A DNA stretch of 64,000 bases from UBA8529 sp964390565 (GCA_964390565.1 CAYMII010000019.1:6714-70713), one strand, 5' to 3'. Positions 34,495 through 43,686 are shown, counted from the first letter of the stretch. A program made the numbers and translations. The notes: generated by a model not told the origin, from the sequence alone.

Positions 34495-35556
34495 TTAGTT
34501 TTTTATGAACTTAACTTCTGTTAATGCTTTTACTGCTCTATCTGAAAAAAAATCGCATGCTGGGAAAACCTTGAACGCTCCGCTCTCCAGATTAGTCGGA
34601 TCGCACATTAAAAGGAATTCCGCTTGATCATTTCTGTTGAAAAGTTCGGCATAGGTAATGGCTACACGATAACCATCGAGGCCTGCAAATACGAAAAGCC
34701 CCTGCTGTATATTTTCGGTTGTTAGTTTGAAGTAAGGTTCAAGCACCTGTTTTAATTGATATCCAGTAAATGGTGTTGTGCTGTGAATGCCCCTTCCTCT
34801 ACCATAAAATATTGTATGGTAGGTTGTTTTACTCAACTCTTTAGTGATGTCTTTAATAACAACCTCTTTCCCATCCTCAGCAGCGAATTTGAAAGATTCG
34901 CTATACATAGGCGACATGCCTTTCTCAACTTTGAACGTAGCATCGGCAGAGCGAACTGTGATTTTCGAAGGATTAGAGATGTTACGCTCGGTTAAAAGAT
35001 CGGTATTAACAACTAGCTTTGAAGTTGTAGGTAGTGGCCATAATTCCTTTGTTTTACTTGGTACAATCCGCATCACTGCATTCGCAATAATAATGTTGTG
35101 TAGATTATTTGGATAGTATAGCTCGCCCCATGAGAGGATTACTTTTTCGCCCTTATCGTTACTTATCTCAACGTATAGGTCGATAATAGGAGGGAACTCC
35201 TCGGCATTCTTCTTCTGAAGTTTTACAGTATTCAAAATATCGAATAGCGAGTACCCATCGTAACGATAAGCTCCAACAAAATTGTTTGTACCATCAGGGT
35301 TAAGGCTGGTCTCCTTTACAATAACCGAGCGAATAGGTAACTTGCTAAAATCCACTTGACCTGGGTTGGCAATCTCACCATCAATGGAAAGTGCTACCAT
35401 GGGTAGCTGGTTGATTTGTTCGTTATCGTAAAAGTTGTTAGTTAATCCTGCTGTATCCGGATTATTTTGGTTTGTAGCAGATTGTTTTTCCGCTTTTTTG
35501 GGCTGACAAGCAATGAGAAGTATGCCCACCATTGCTATTAAAAGATTTTTTTTCAT
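34495..35556 (-). CDS. Lipoprotein with two sulfite-oxidase-like (molybdopterin-fold) domains
   Basis: A 353-residue lipoprotein (signal peptide, lipobox LIAC at about 14-17). Residues ~50-190 (LSIDGEIANPGQVDFSKLP, GAYRYDGYSLFDILN) match the beginning of the oxidoreductase molybdopterin-binding fold; residues ~215-350 show a second related unit (YGRGRGIHSTTPFTGYQLKQVLEPYF, GLDGYRVAITYAELF). The Cys that coordinates molybdenum in sulfite oxidases is not evident, so a non-enzymatic binding role is likely. Last gene after the TonB receptor (13 bp gap). It probably works on the same substrate as the receptor, but which one is unknown. Confidence 0.72.
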   Translation of the reverse strand: MKKNLLIAMVGILLIACQPKKAEKQSATNQNNPDTAGLTNNFYDNEQINQLPMVALSIDGEIANPGQVDFSKLPIRSVIVKETSLNPDGTNNFVGAYRYDGYSLFDILNTVKLQKKNAEEFPPIIDLYVEISNDKGEKVILSWGELYYPNNLHNIIIANAVMRIVPSKTKELWPLPTTSKLVVNTDLLTERNISNPSKITVRSADATFKVEKGMSPMYSESFKFAAEDGKEVVIKDITKELSKTTYHTIFYGRGRGIHSTTPFTGYQLKQVLEPYFKLTTENIQQGLFVFAGLDGYRVAITYAELFNRNDQAEFLLMCDPTNLESGAFKVFPACDFFSDRAVKALTEVKFIKN

Positions 35557-35569
35557 TTTTTTGAGATAT

Positions 35570-37876
35570 TTAGATTTTTACACTTGCTCCAAAGGTTATA
35601 AATCGTCCTGGGCCAACAGCGCCCTTGCTATCATAAATTTGTTCATCAAGAATGTTTTGGAAATTGAGGATAACATTGACATGATTTAGAAATTCATGTG
35701 ATAGTTTGAGATCTACTGTTAGCCACGAAGGATATTTGTTTGATAAAACTATTTCGTCATATACATTTTGATCGTTAACATACATCTGACCGGTGTAACG
35801 ACATGTTAACCCTATGTTTACAATCTTGTTTTTGAAAAATGTTCCAGCCGAAAATGAGTGCTGAGGCACATCTGTCAGGTATTTATTGTTCAAATCAACA
35901 GGATCTTCGCTTGACAAAGGCGTATAATTCGAAATTTGCGCGTGATTGTAAGAATAGTTTCCGAATAGGTTTATTGATGGGGTTGGGCTATATGAAATGT
36001 CAAACTCAGCACCGTAAATTCTTACGTTAGAGATATTTGAACGAATCATAATAGGCCTTTCTCCAAATCCCATATCGATGCTATCGCCAGTTGACACATA
36101 GTATTGAAAGTCTTTACCAACAGAGTAGTATAAGCTTGATGAGAGTTTCAAATTCCTGATTGGCGAGTAATCACCTCCTATCTCAAAGTTATCGAGATAT
36201 TCGGGTTTAAGGTCAGGATTGGCAACTTTCATTCCACCACGAACACGACCTGTTCGGCACAAATCATCGAGCACCGAAGGTCTAAATCCGCGGCTATATC
36301 CACCGTAAACTCTGAAATTATCGCTTGGTCTATATTGAATCGAAACCCTTGGGCTGAATGCTCCCCAATTAATATCTCCAATATTAGAGAACTCGTAATC
36401 TCTCAGGAACGATGATTCTGCCGATGGGTGATAGGTTTTAAATAGGCCATCGTAGAACTTTGCAAAGTCGTAACGAATGCCAACAAGTAATTTAACAACA
36501 TCTGAAATCGAATAATCATCTTGGGCATAGAATCCATAAAAGTTCATCTTCCCATTATTATCAACCCTGTCGGTTGAGGTATAGTAAATATCTGAAGCGT
36601 CAACTTGTCCATTACGAATATCGAAGCCAGCTGTTAAGGAATGTTTCCCAATCGAATAGTTTGCGCTCGAAAGTAGTCCAAGATCGCGGCGAATAGAGTT
36701 TACATCATACCAAGTATAGTCGTCCTTTTTGCTCTCATTAACTCTCATATAATTCTCGTCGATAAAGAAAAGGGATGTATTCCATTTTATACGACCAATC
36801 TTCCCATTTAGGCTTGTTCTTACTTGGTATGTGAGATATTCTGTTGTATTCCCTTCGGGTTGATAAACCTTTTCGCCTGTTCCTCTTAACCCATCATAAA
36901 TACTGAGATTGATTTCAGCATTTAGTTGCTCTTTATTTAAATAGCCGACTTTAAAATTGAGGGCTTTTTCGTCAACATTGGATTTTATAATAAAAGGGTT
37001 AGTGCTTCTGTCGGCTTCTGATTGTGTAATGTATCCATCACTCTTTTGGTAGAACCCATTAGAAGTCCAGTAAAATCCTTTGTTTAACTCTTTCCCAATT
37101 TTCCCCGCAAGGTTTACTCTAGCAATTTTCGTATTATAAGTGCCATAATCTGCTGAGATATTACCTTCGAAAATTTTTGTGGGCTTATGGGTAATTACAT
37201 TGATAATTCCACCCATCGCATTCCCACCATAAAGCGCAGACCCCGGACCTTTAACAACCTCAATTTTTTCAACTTCGGCTGTAGATATCAAGTTCCAGTT
37301 TACCGAACCGCCATCGGCCTTATTTACAGGTATTCCATCGAGTAGGACTAGCGTACGAGCCTGCTCGTTTCCGCTTAGCCCGCGCATGGTAACTGATGAT
37401 TTTGTTGAGAAGATACCAAAAGAACGACTTACGTTAACACCCGGCAGTAATTGTAGCGATTCATCAATATTTTGACTCGCAATCATTTGTAATTTCTCCG
37501 AGGAAATCATATTTATTCTTCCCGGAATCTGGCTAATTCTATTCTCAGTTCTTGTGGCCGATACCACAACCTCGTCAAGAGAAACATCTTCTTTAGCAAG
37601 CTGAATGTCAATTTTAAGGGATTCATTATCAGAAATTGAAACCTCTTTTATTTGCTTTTCATATCCAACGCTTGAGAAGGTAATTGGATATTTCCCTTGT
37701 TTCGAGAGTTCAATTTTGTAATAGCCATTTGCATCAGTAATTGTTCCTTTATTATCAATATAAATATTTACCCCAACTAGGGGTGAGCCATTCTCCGAAT
37801 CCGTTATGTATCCTGAAATACTCTGCGCTTTGACGAGTATTGGGAGTAGGAATATTATAATTAGTTTTAACTTCAT
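35570..37876 (-). CDS. TonB-dependent outer membrane receptor
   Basis: A 768-residue active-transport barrel, start at the inner ATG 37876 where a signal peptide begins (KLKLIIIFLLPILVKAQ). Then a carboxypeptidase-regulatory-like domain (ISGYITDSENGSPLVGVNIY, ~18-100), the TonB box region DEVVVSATRTE, the plug (~120-225, with VTMRGLSGNEQARTLVLLDG and VEVVKGPGSALYGGNAMGG), and the 22-strand barrel ending in FITFGASVKI with the terminal aromatic/hydrophobic pattern. It resembles siderophore/heme/vitamin B12 type receptors, not SusC. Flanked in its operon by two upstream lipoproteins and one downstream lipoprotein. Substrate unassigned; there is no SusD. Confidence 0.92.
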   Translation of the reverse strand: MKLKLIIIFLLPILVKAQSISGYITDSENGSPLVGVNIYIDNKGTITDANGYYKIELSKQGKYPITFSSVGYEKQIKEVSISDNESLKIDIQLAKEDVSLDEVVVSATRTENRISQIPGRINMISSEKLQMIASQNIDESLQLLPGVNVSRSFGIFSTKSSVTMRGLSGNEQARTLVLLDGIPVNKADGGSVNWNLISTAEVEKIEVVKGPGSALYGGNAMGGIINVITHKPTKIFEGNISADYGTYNTKIARVNLAGKIGKELNKGFYWTSNGFYQKSDGYITQSEADRSTNPFIIKSNVDEKALNFKVGYLNKEQLNAEINLSIYDGLRGTGEKVYQPEGNTTEYLTYQVRTSLNGKIGRIKWNTSLFFIDENYMRVNESKKDDYTWYDVNSIRRDLGLLSSANYSIGKHSLTAGFDIRNGQVDASDIYYTSTDRVDNNGKMNFYGFYAQDDYSISDVVKLLVGIRYDFAKFYDGLFKTYHPSAESSFLRDYEFSNIGDINWGAFSPRVSIQYRPSDNFRVYGGYSRGFRPSVLDDLCRTGRVRGGMKVANPDLKPEYLDNFEIGGDYSPIRNLKLSSSLYYSVGKDFQYYVSTGDSIDMGFGERPIMIRSNISNVRIYGAEFDISYSPTPSINLFGNYSYNHAQISNYTPLSSEDPVDLNNKYLTDVPQHSFSAGTFFKNKIVNIGLTCRYTGQMYVNDQNVYDEIVLSNKYPSWLTVDLKLSHEFLNHVNVILNFQNILDEQIYDSKGAVGPGRFITFGASVKI

Positions 37877-37883
37877 GGCTATT

Positions 37884-38804
37884 CTATTTTTGAATTTTAA
37901 CCTCAAGTTCCATATAGCCAGTTGTTGTTAAATCGGCGTGTAAAATACGAATTAACCCATACTTCCCATCTTCTGTTTTAACAGGTATAATTCTGCCCGC
38001 TGTGCAGTATTTGCATAAACCACTAACTTTCTCAGGCTTGTATGATGCAACCAAAAGGCTATCTGTAGTTGCTTTTTCAAATTTCTCGGCTGATACTAAA
38101 TTATTGTCAGATGAGAAATAATCGTATAACGACAATCTTTTGATAGGCCAAGGTTCAATTTCGGGATATCGATCTACTGCAGTTATTGAACTGCTTCCCG
38201 TATATCCAGGGCAGCATAGCGTTGGCGAATCATTCCCGCTCGTAACATAGAAAAAACCAACTAAATCGATATCGGATTCATGTCCAGCAACATTGGCTTT
38301 TGTGTATCGAATTCCAGAATGTAGATCAAGGTAGTTAGGGTATTCTGTATTGTGTTGTAAGCCTATTTTGAGTGAAGGGTAATAGTAAATTTGACCATAA
38401 TCATAGCCAATGCCTAAATTTACTGTTAACGAAACAGTAGCAGAGTCGCGGTTGGAATTCATAATGAAAAATGTCCAGATCTCTTGTTCAGCAAGAGATC
38501 TGTTAAACTCGAAATCTTGTACAAGGCTATCTTTTAAATATATTCCTTGATCTTTTTCATTTATCAATTTGCCATCGGCAATACGTTGAATTCTTAAATT
38601 GGTAATAAAGCCACCACCGTTGGTTGCCTTTATCCCAAACCTTAACTTTCCTCCAGCAGGGATTTCTTGTAAATCGGGTGTGTACTGGCCTCCAACTTTA
38701 AGGGTAATAGTTGGCTTTGAATTTTGATCATCATCCTTCTTGCAGCTAAGTTCTATCGCTGAAAACAGAATTAATAATCCAAGTATTAGCTTTTGCTTTT
38801 TCAT
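37884..38804 (-). CDS. Lipoprotein paired with TonB receptor (paralogous C-terminal domain)
   Basis: A 306-residue lipoprotein with lipobox ELSC (Cys about 21) followed by KKDDD, which usually favours surface exposure in Bacteroidota. The N-terminal ~130 residues appear to be a beta sandwich. The C-terminal ~160 residues resemble the C-terminus of the neighbouring lipoprotein at 38870: a DIDLVGFFYV block, a KRLSLYDYF block, and the ending KTEDGKYGLIRILHADLTTTGYM-type tail. CC and CKYC cysteine pairs could form disulfides or bind metal. Ends 7 bp before the receptor start. Probably a substrate-binding partner of the receptor. Confidence 0.75.
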   Translation of the reverse strand: MKKQKLILGLLILFSAIELSCKKDDDQNSKPTITLKVGGQYTPDLQEIPAGGKLRFGIKATNGGGFITNLRIQRIADGKLINEKDQGIYLKDSLVQDFEFNRSLAEQEIWTFFIMNSNRDSATVSLTVNLGIGYDYGQIYYYPSLKIGLQHNTEYPNYLDLHSGIRYTKANVAGHESDIDLVGFFYVTSGNDSPTLCCPGYTGSSSITAVDRYPEIEPWPIKRLSLYDYFSSDNNLVSAEKFEKATTDSLLVASYKPEKVSGLCKYCTAGRIIPVKTEDGKYGLIRILHADLTTTGYMELEVKIQK

Positions 38805-38869
38805 TGCTTTTAAAAATAAATTGGCTGCAATCTTTATAAGAGAGCAGCCAATATTATTATTCGAAATTG

Positions 38870-40132
38870 TTATTTTCTAAACTTTAATACAACTTCAACT
38901 AACCCATCTGCACTATTAACAACATTAGTTACTTTAAATAAACCGTATACATTATCTTGAGTTTTAAATGCGTAGATATTATCAACGGCTAAAGTTTTTG
39001 CCTTCTTGTTGCCAGAAGTTATTGTACTATTAAAATAATTTTGAATTGCAGGGTCATTCTGATGTAGAGCATCGAACTCTGTGGTTGTAATTGCAGTAGC
39101 AGGTAGAGTGAATTTTGTTAAGCGTTTTGTTGTCCAGTTCATTGGGTCTGTTGATGATCCTCCAAAAATACCTGAAATATTTGCTCCGGGTGAGGAAATT
39201 GTGATGTCGTTTATTCTGTCTGGTTCAACATGCTCATAGAAGCAGAGTAAGTCAATCTTATCTTGATTATTAGATGCATCAGTTTGATTGTAAATTGTGT
39301 TTTGGGCTATTGAATAAAACGCTCCAATTGTTGCATGTGACTGAGCACCCAAAGTAATTAGATAAGATTTTTCAGTGAAGTTTGCGGTAATGGTTTCGTC
39401 TGAAGCAGTTGTTGTATAATTATAGGTTGTATTTGTGCTTACTTCTGCACCGCCTTTTGTCCAGTTTACAAAAGTATAACCAATGCTTGGGGTTGCAGTT
39501 AGGTCAACACTTGTTCCATTTGGATAAGTACCTGCACCTGTAACTGTTCCTGAATTAGCAAGATTGGTAGTAACTTGAAGTGTATATACATTAATTAGAT
39601 CTAATGATAATGTAACATCTTCTGCAGTTGTGGTATAGGTGAAATTTGCCGTACTGCTAATATCAATTAATCCAGCATCCGTTTGCTTTTTCCATTTTGA
39701 AAATGCCCACCCTGAACCAGGGGTTACAGTGATGTCTACATTTGTGCCAGCAGGATAGTCTCCGCTCCCAGTAATTACTGCTGAACCATTTGGAAATGGA
39801 TTATTTAGCGAGAGGTGATATGTTTTTAATGCAAATGTAGCAGTTAGGGTTACATCTTCAGCCGTTGTGGCATAAGTAAAATTTGCATCTGTACTAACAA
39901 CTAAATCGCCATTTTTCCAATTAACAAAATTGTATTCAGCGTTTGCAGTTGCAGTTAATGCAACATCTTCGCCTGATTTGTAGTCCCCTCCGCCAGTCAC
40001 AGTTCCGCCAATAGCTGGGTTAGCAGTAACGGTTAATGTATACTTTTTAGGTTCGGCATCATCTTTCTTACACGAAGTGATGACAAGCATTGCTGATAAG
40101 CAAAGAAGAAGAATCCTCGTAAATGATTTCAT
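38870..40132 (-). CDS. Lipoprotein with three InlB-type B-repeats and a TonB-operon C-terminal domain
   Basis: A 420-residue lipoprotein (lipobox VITSC, Cys about 21, followed by KKDD). Three ~75-residue repeats of the divergent InlB B-repeat kind follow (about 31-105, 106-183, 184-257), each with a pattern G-V-G-G-Y--G--V-LTA-----Y-F--W and ending in a TTAEDVTLT-like strand. The last ~160 residues resemble the C-terminus of the next lipoprotein (KIDLLCFYEHV, TKRLTKF, KTQDNVYGLFKV). First gene of the apparent TonB operon. The repeats probably act as a stalk extending the C-terminal domain from the surface. Confidence 0.8.
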   Translation of the reverse strand: MKSFTRILLLCLSAMLVITSCKKDDAEPKKYTLTVTANPAIGGTVTGGGDYKSGEDVALTATANAEYNFVNWKNGDLVVSTDANFTYATTAEDVTLTATFALKTYHLSLNNPFPNGSAVITGSGDYPAGTNVDITVTPGSGWAFSKWKKQTDAGLIDISSTANFTYTTTAEDVTLSLDLINVYTLQVTTNLANSGTVTGAGTYPNGTSVDLTATPSIGYTFVNWTKGGAEVSTNTTYNYTTTASDETITANFTEKSYLITLGAQSHATIGAFYSIAQNTIYNQTDASNNQDKIDLLCFYEHVEPDRINDITISSPGANISGIFGGSSTDPMNWTTKRLTKFTLPATAITTTEFDALHQNDPAIQNYFNSTITSGNKKAKTLAVDNIYAFKTQDNVYGLFKVTNVVNSADGLVEVVLKFRK

Positions 40133-40176
40133 AGTATTTTGATTAAGGTTTATTGTGTTCTTGCTAGATATTTATT

Positions 40177-40228
40177 GATATGTAAAAATATACATATCGA
40201 TGACAAAAATAATTAAAATGTCGATATG
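40177..40228. promoter_or_regulatory. Inverted half-sites around the TonB-operon promoter (candidate operator)
   Basis: GATATGTA (40177-40184) pairs perfectly with TACATATC (40191-40198), and CATATCGA (40193-40200) pairs perfectly with TCGATATG (40221-40228). The second pair encloses the -7 box, and the first lies over the expected start of transcription. Such placement fits repression by a dimeric regulator; identity unknown. Confidence 0.45.
40204..40211 (-). promoter_or_regulatory. Promoter -7 box of the TonB operon (TAttTTTG)
   Basis: The minus strand reads TATTTTTG, a full TAnnTTTG match, leaving a leader of about 65 nt to the ATG at 40132. Confidence 0.45.
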
Positions 40229-40384
40229 AACTAAATTGCTGTTCGATTTGTAACGTGTTTTATAACACTGATTTTTATCAATTTAATTCTCCTTTATTGC
40301 TTGCTGTTTGAAACTTTTTAGTTCAATAAGTTTTCAAGTAATTAGCACTTATCATTGAAAGGAAAGGCGGAGAGAAATAAATTT

Positions 40385-40392
40385 TAACTTTG
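40385..40392 (+). promoter_or_regulatory. Candidate -7 box of plsY (TAacTTTG)
   Basis: TAACTTTG, a full consensus match 44 bp before the GTG start at 40436; no clear -33. Confidence 0.4.
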
Positions 40393-40435
40393 ATTCACGA
40401 AAAATTATTCGCTATTTTGCCAAAAATTAAGAACA

Positions 40436-41092
40436 GTGGTAATTCAAGATTTTTATAAGATTTTAATCATCCTCTTAGCGTACCTATTGGGCTCAATCCC
40501 TACATCTGTTTGGGTTGGGAAGATTTTTTATGGTGTTGATGTACGCGATTATGGTAGTGGAAATGCTGGAGCAACCAACGCTATGCGAACTTTAGGCGCA
40601 AAGGCAGGTATTCCCGTATTTATCATCGATATGCTAAAGGGTTTTGCTGCTGTTAAGCTGTTATACTTCACCGATTTTTATATTCCCGAAACAGGACTTT
40701 TTGTAAACTTTCAATTATACCTCGGACTGGCTGCCATGATGGGTCACATTTTCCCTGTTTTTGCTCAGTTTAGAGGAGGAAAAGGCGTTGCAACCCTTTC
40801 TGGAGTTGTATTTGCTTTACATCCTTATGGAGCGCTTTTTGTTTTTCTAGTTTGGGTGGTTACCCTAATTATTTTTGGTTATGTTTCGCTCAGTTCAATG
40901 ATCGCAGGTTTTTCATTCCCTGCGATACTTATCTTTTTATATCGTACCGAGTTTCCATCGTTGGTTATCTTTGCCTTTATACTTGCTATTTTGATGCTAT
41001 TTACTCATCAAAAGAACATCGAACGGTTGATACATGGTAAGGAGAAACGAATTAACCTAAAAGACAGATGGTTAAAGAAAAAAGCGAGTTAG
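40436..41092 (+). CDS. plsY: Glycerol-3-phosphate acyltransferase PlsY
   Basis: Transfers the acyl group of acyl-phosphate to glycerol-3-phosphate, the first step of phospholipid synthesis, in the inner membrane. The 218-residue polytopic protein has the three PlsY motifs: GSIPTSVWVGKIFYG, then GSGNAGATNAMRTLG (about 39-53), and GHIFPVFAQFRGGKGVAT (about 102-119), plus DMLKGFAAV. It begins with GTG at 40436; no in-frame ATG fits. It ends with a 4-bp overlap onto the convergent cdaA gene. Confidence 0.95.
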   Translation: MVIQDFYKILIILLAYLLGSIPTSVWVGKIFYGVDVRDYGSGNAGATNAMRTLGAKAGIPVFIIDMLKGFAAVKLLYFTDFYIPETGLFVNFQLYLGLAAMMGHIFPVFAQFRGGKGVATLSGVVFALHPYGALFVFLVWVVTLIIFGYVSLSSMIAGFSFPAILIFLYRTEFPSLVIFAFILAILMLFTHQKNIERLIHGKEKRINLKDRWLKKKAS

Positions 41093-41925
41093 AAATCGCT
41101 TTTCTGTTGTCTGTCCTGATTTGCATTGTCGGAGTAAAGGTACTCTTCTAACAGTTCTCGTAGTTCCATACTCGAAATCCCATATTTAATTTCACCTTCG
41201 TGAACGAAGCTAATTTTTCCAGTCTCTTCTGAAACAACAGCTATGAGAGCATCGGAATGTTCGCTTATTCCTAGCGCAGCCCGATGTCGCATACCATAAT
41301 GTGCAGGAATATTTAGGTTTTCAGTAACAGGAAGGATACAGCGTACTGCGCGAATTTTATCATTTACGATGATTAATGCTCCATCGTGTAGAGGGCTATT
41401 CTTAAAAAAGATGTTCTCGATTAAACGGCTAGATGTTTCAGCATCAATTATATCGCCAGTTTCAGCGTAATATTGCAATTCCGATTTACGAGCAATTACA
41501 ATTAAGGCACCGGTTTTCGATTCCGACATATGTCGGCACGATTTTACGATAGCCTCAATGTTAACCGGAGCAACCATATTTTTCTGTTTTGGGAATAACC
41601 AATTCTCGATAGAGAACCTGTTTTTTGAGAGATAACGAGTCCCAATAAAGAGTAAAAATCTACGAATCTCCTGCTGGAAAACGATAATAAGTGCAATAAC
41701 TCCAACACCAATAATTTGGCCAAGAATGCTACTTAGCAACTCCATGTTTAACACTCTTACTACAAGCCAAATAATATAGAGAACAAAAATGCCTATGAAT
41801 ATATTAATTGCGACAGTGCCCCTTATAAGCATATAAATCTGATAGAGCAGAAATGCAACCAGAAATATATCTATTACATCAAGAATACGAAATGGAATAA
41901 ATGTAAGTATGAATGAAAGAGGCAT
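41089..41925 (-). CDS. cdaA: Diadenylate cyclase CdaA
   Basis: Makes cyclic di-AMP from two ATP. The 278-residue protein has three N-terminal membrane helices (about 8-95, with DIFLVAFLLYQIYMLIRGT), then the DAC (DisA_N) domain with the catalytic DGA motif in SPLHDGALIIVNDKI (about 178-192) and the RHR motif in YGMRHRAALGISEHSDA. The layout is that of the CdaA/DacA class. It follows folP on the minus strand, a conserved pairing in Bacteroidota. c-di-AMP is expected to control osmotic or potassium balance. Confidence 0.95.
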   Translation of the reverse strand: MPLSFILTFIPFRILDVIDIFLVAFLLYQIYMLIRGTVAINIFIGIFVLYIIWLVVRVLNMELLSSILGQIIGVGVIALIIVFQQEIRRFLLFIGTRYLSKNRFSIENWLFPKQKNMVAPVNIEAIVKSCRHMSESKTGALIVIARKSELQYYAETGDIIDAETSSRLIENIFFKNSPLHDGALIIVNDKIRAVRCILPVTENLNIPAHYGMRHRAALGISEHSDALIAVVSEETGKISFVHEGEIKYGISSMELRELLEEYLYSDNANQDRQQKSDF

Positions 41926-41960
41926 TTAATGAGAATTAGTTGTGTTATTAGAACTATTGT

Positions 41961-42839
41961 TTATTTGATATTTGGCTGACTATTAAAAAATTCAGTAAGG
42001 TTAATCACTTCAACAGCCTCTTTAACATCATGAACTCTAAGTATTCGTGCACCATTTTGAATTGCAAGGGTGTTTAATACCGTAGTTCCATTAAGTACTT
42101 TATCTGGGCATGTGTTAAGTAATTTGTAGATCATTGATTTCCGCGATAATCCTGCAAGGATAGGAAGCTCGAATACCTTAAATGATTCAAGGTTTTTTAA
42201 TAGCGTGTAATTGTGGTCGGCATTTTTACCAAAGCCAAAACCCGGATCGATAATAATATCCTTAACACCAAGCAATTTGAGCTTCTCAACTTTTTGAGTG
42301 AAAAAACCAAACAGCTCTCTAATAATATCCCCGTCATATCTAGGATCTTCTTGCATATTTGTTGGAGTACCTTTCATATGCATTAAAACGTAGGTAAGCT
42401 TTTGGTCAGCGACGGTTTGAAACATCTGGCTATCGAGTTCGCCTGCTGAAATATCATTAACAATGTCAATTCCAAAATTAGCATTAACAACCTTTACAAC
42501 GTTTGATCTATATGTGTCAATGGAGATAATTGCCTCTGGAAATCTTTTACGAATAACTGATAATGCTTTGGTTAATCGCTTAATTTCCACAGATTCATCA
42601 ACAGGAATTGAACCCGGACGGGTTGAGCATGCTCCAATATCGATGATTTTACCTCCTTCGGAAAGAATTTGCTCAGCTCGTCGAGCAATTTTTGAGCGCA
42701 TGCGGAACTGGCTACCACCAAAAAAAGAATCGGGAGTAACGTTTATAACACCCATTACTAAGGGCTTGGAAACATCTATGATTTTTCCTTTGCTCAATAA
42801 TGTTTGTCTGCCGTGAAATAATGATTCAATTTTTTCCAT
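41961..42839 (-). CDS. folP: Dihydropteroate synthase
   Basis: Condenses DHPP with p-aminobenzoate in folate synthesis. Conserved segments: LVMGVINVTPDSFFGG (pterin/phosphate loop), IIDIGACSTRPGSIPVD, ISIDTYRSNV, IVNDISAGELD, IIDPGFGFGKNADHNY and PILAGLSRKSMIY, followed by RILRVHDVKEA. I prefer the ATG at 42839, directly after an A10 run that suits Bacteroidota initiation; the ATG at 42878 would add 13 residues including Lys-Lys-Lys from that run. Encoded just upstream of cdaA. Confidence 0.95.
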   Translation of the reverse strand: MEKIESLFHGRQTLLSKGKIIDVSKPLVMGVINVTPDSFFGGSQFRMRSKIARRAEQILSEGGKIIDIGACSTRPGSIPVDESVEIKRLTKALSVIRKRFPEAIISIDTYRSNVVKVVNANFGIDIVNDISAGELDSQMFQTVADQKLTYVLMHMKGTPTNMQEDPRYDGDIIRELFGFFTQKVEKLKLLGVKDIIIDPGFGFGKNADHNYTLLKNLESFKVFELPILAGLSRKSMIYKLLNTCPDKVLNGTTVLNTLAIQNGARILRVHDVKEAVEVINLTEFFNSQPNIK

Positions 42840-42974
42840 TTTTTTTTTATCTTGCAAAGCAATTAACAAATTGCTCATTTCGCTAATTTGGGTTAAAAAT
42901 AGTAAAGTTTTATCACTTCTGGTTAAATTTAGCGTTTGAAAAGTATCGACTGAAAATTAGGATAAAGTACCATT

Positions 42975-43658
42975 ATGGCATTAATCGTTATTGAAGGACT
43001 TGACGGAGCAGGGAAATCAACACAAATTCGTTTGTTATCCGAGTATTTAAAGAGTAAAGGGATTAAGAGCAATTACCTCCATTTCCCTCGTATGGATTCG
43101 CCCTTTTTTGGCGAAATGATTGCCCGTTTTCTTCGAGGTGAACTGGGCGATGTGAACCAAGTTGATCCATACGTTGTTGCTTTGCTTTATGCATGCGATA
43201 GGATGGACGCTTCAAAAATGATATCAGAATGGCTCGATAAAGGCGAAACGGTTATTCTCGACCGCTATGTTTACTCAAATGTAGCATTTCAGTGTGCTAA
43301 ATTAAATGATGAGAATGAACAGCTTAAACTCCGTAAGTGGGTTGTCAATTTGGAGTTCGATTACTATAAAATTCCTCGACCTGAATTAAACCTTTTCCTT
43401 GATGTGCCATTCCAATTTACAATTGAAAGGCTAACTGAAAATAGAAAGGGCGAGGATCGAGAATATCTAAAGGGAAAAGAGGATATTCATGAAAAGGATT
43501 TGAATTTTCAGGAGCGGGTTCGCCAAATTTACCTTAAACAGGAAGCACTCGATAGCTGTTTTAAAGTTGTTAACTGCTCCGATGCATCGAACAAGGTTTT
43601 AAATCCGCAGCAAATTTTTAACTTGATTATGGAAAGGGTTAGCTCCGTAATTAGTTAA
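42975..43658 (+). CDS. tmk: Thymidylate kinase
   Basis: Phosphorylates dTMP to dTDP. The 227-residue protein has the P-loop IEGLDGAGKSTQ (about 5-16), the base-binding segment around LHFPRMDSPFFGEMIARFLRG, the DRYVYSNVAFQCAK (DR-Y/H) motif near 97-110, and a LID-like region REYLKGKEDIHEKD. It is slightly longer than the bacterial norm (about 205-215) because of an extended middle and is similar to the eukaryote-like long subgroup in Bacteroidota. Divergent from folP, followed 28 bp later by the DoxX gene. Confidence 0.94.
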   Translation: MALIVIEGLDGAGKSTQIRLLSEYLKSKGIKSNYLHFPRMDSPFFGEMIARFLRGELGDVNQVDPYVVALLYACDRMDASKMISEWLDKGETVILDRYVYSNVAFQCAKLNDENEQLKLRKWVVNLEFDYYKIPRPELNLFLDVPFQFTIERLTENRKGEDREYLKGKEDIHEKDLNFQERVRQIYLKQEALDSCFKVVNCSDASNKVLNPQQIFNLIMERVSSVIS

Positions 43659-43686
43659 TATTTATATAGTTGTTAAATTGTTTTGT

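Larger units (their letters stand above)
40133..40435. other. Divergent intergenic region TonB operon / plsY
   Basis: About 300 bp without a gene. It holds the minus-strand promoter with -7 box 40211-40204 and three GATATG/CATATC half-sites (40177-40228), a plus-strand TAacTTTG box at 40385, and otherwise AT-rich DNA without evident structure. Confidence 0.5.

Noticed and set aside
35570..37876. SusC-type glycan transporter
   Set aside because: Length (~770) and lack of a SusD partner do not fit SusC (~1000 residues).
37884..40132. HmuY-type heme-binding lipoprotein
   Set aside because: Position before a TonB receptor fits, but I see neither the HmuY histidine pattern nor its size and fold signature.
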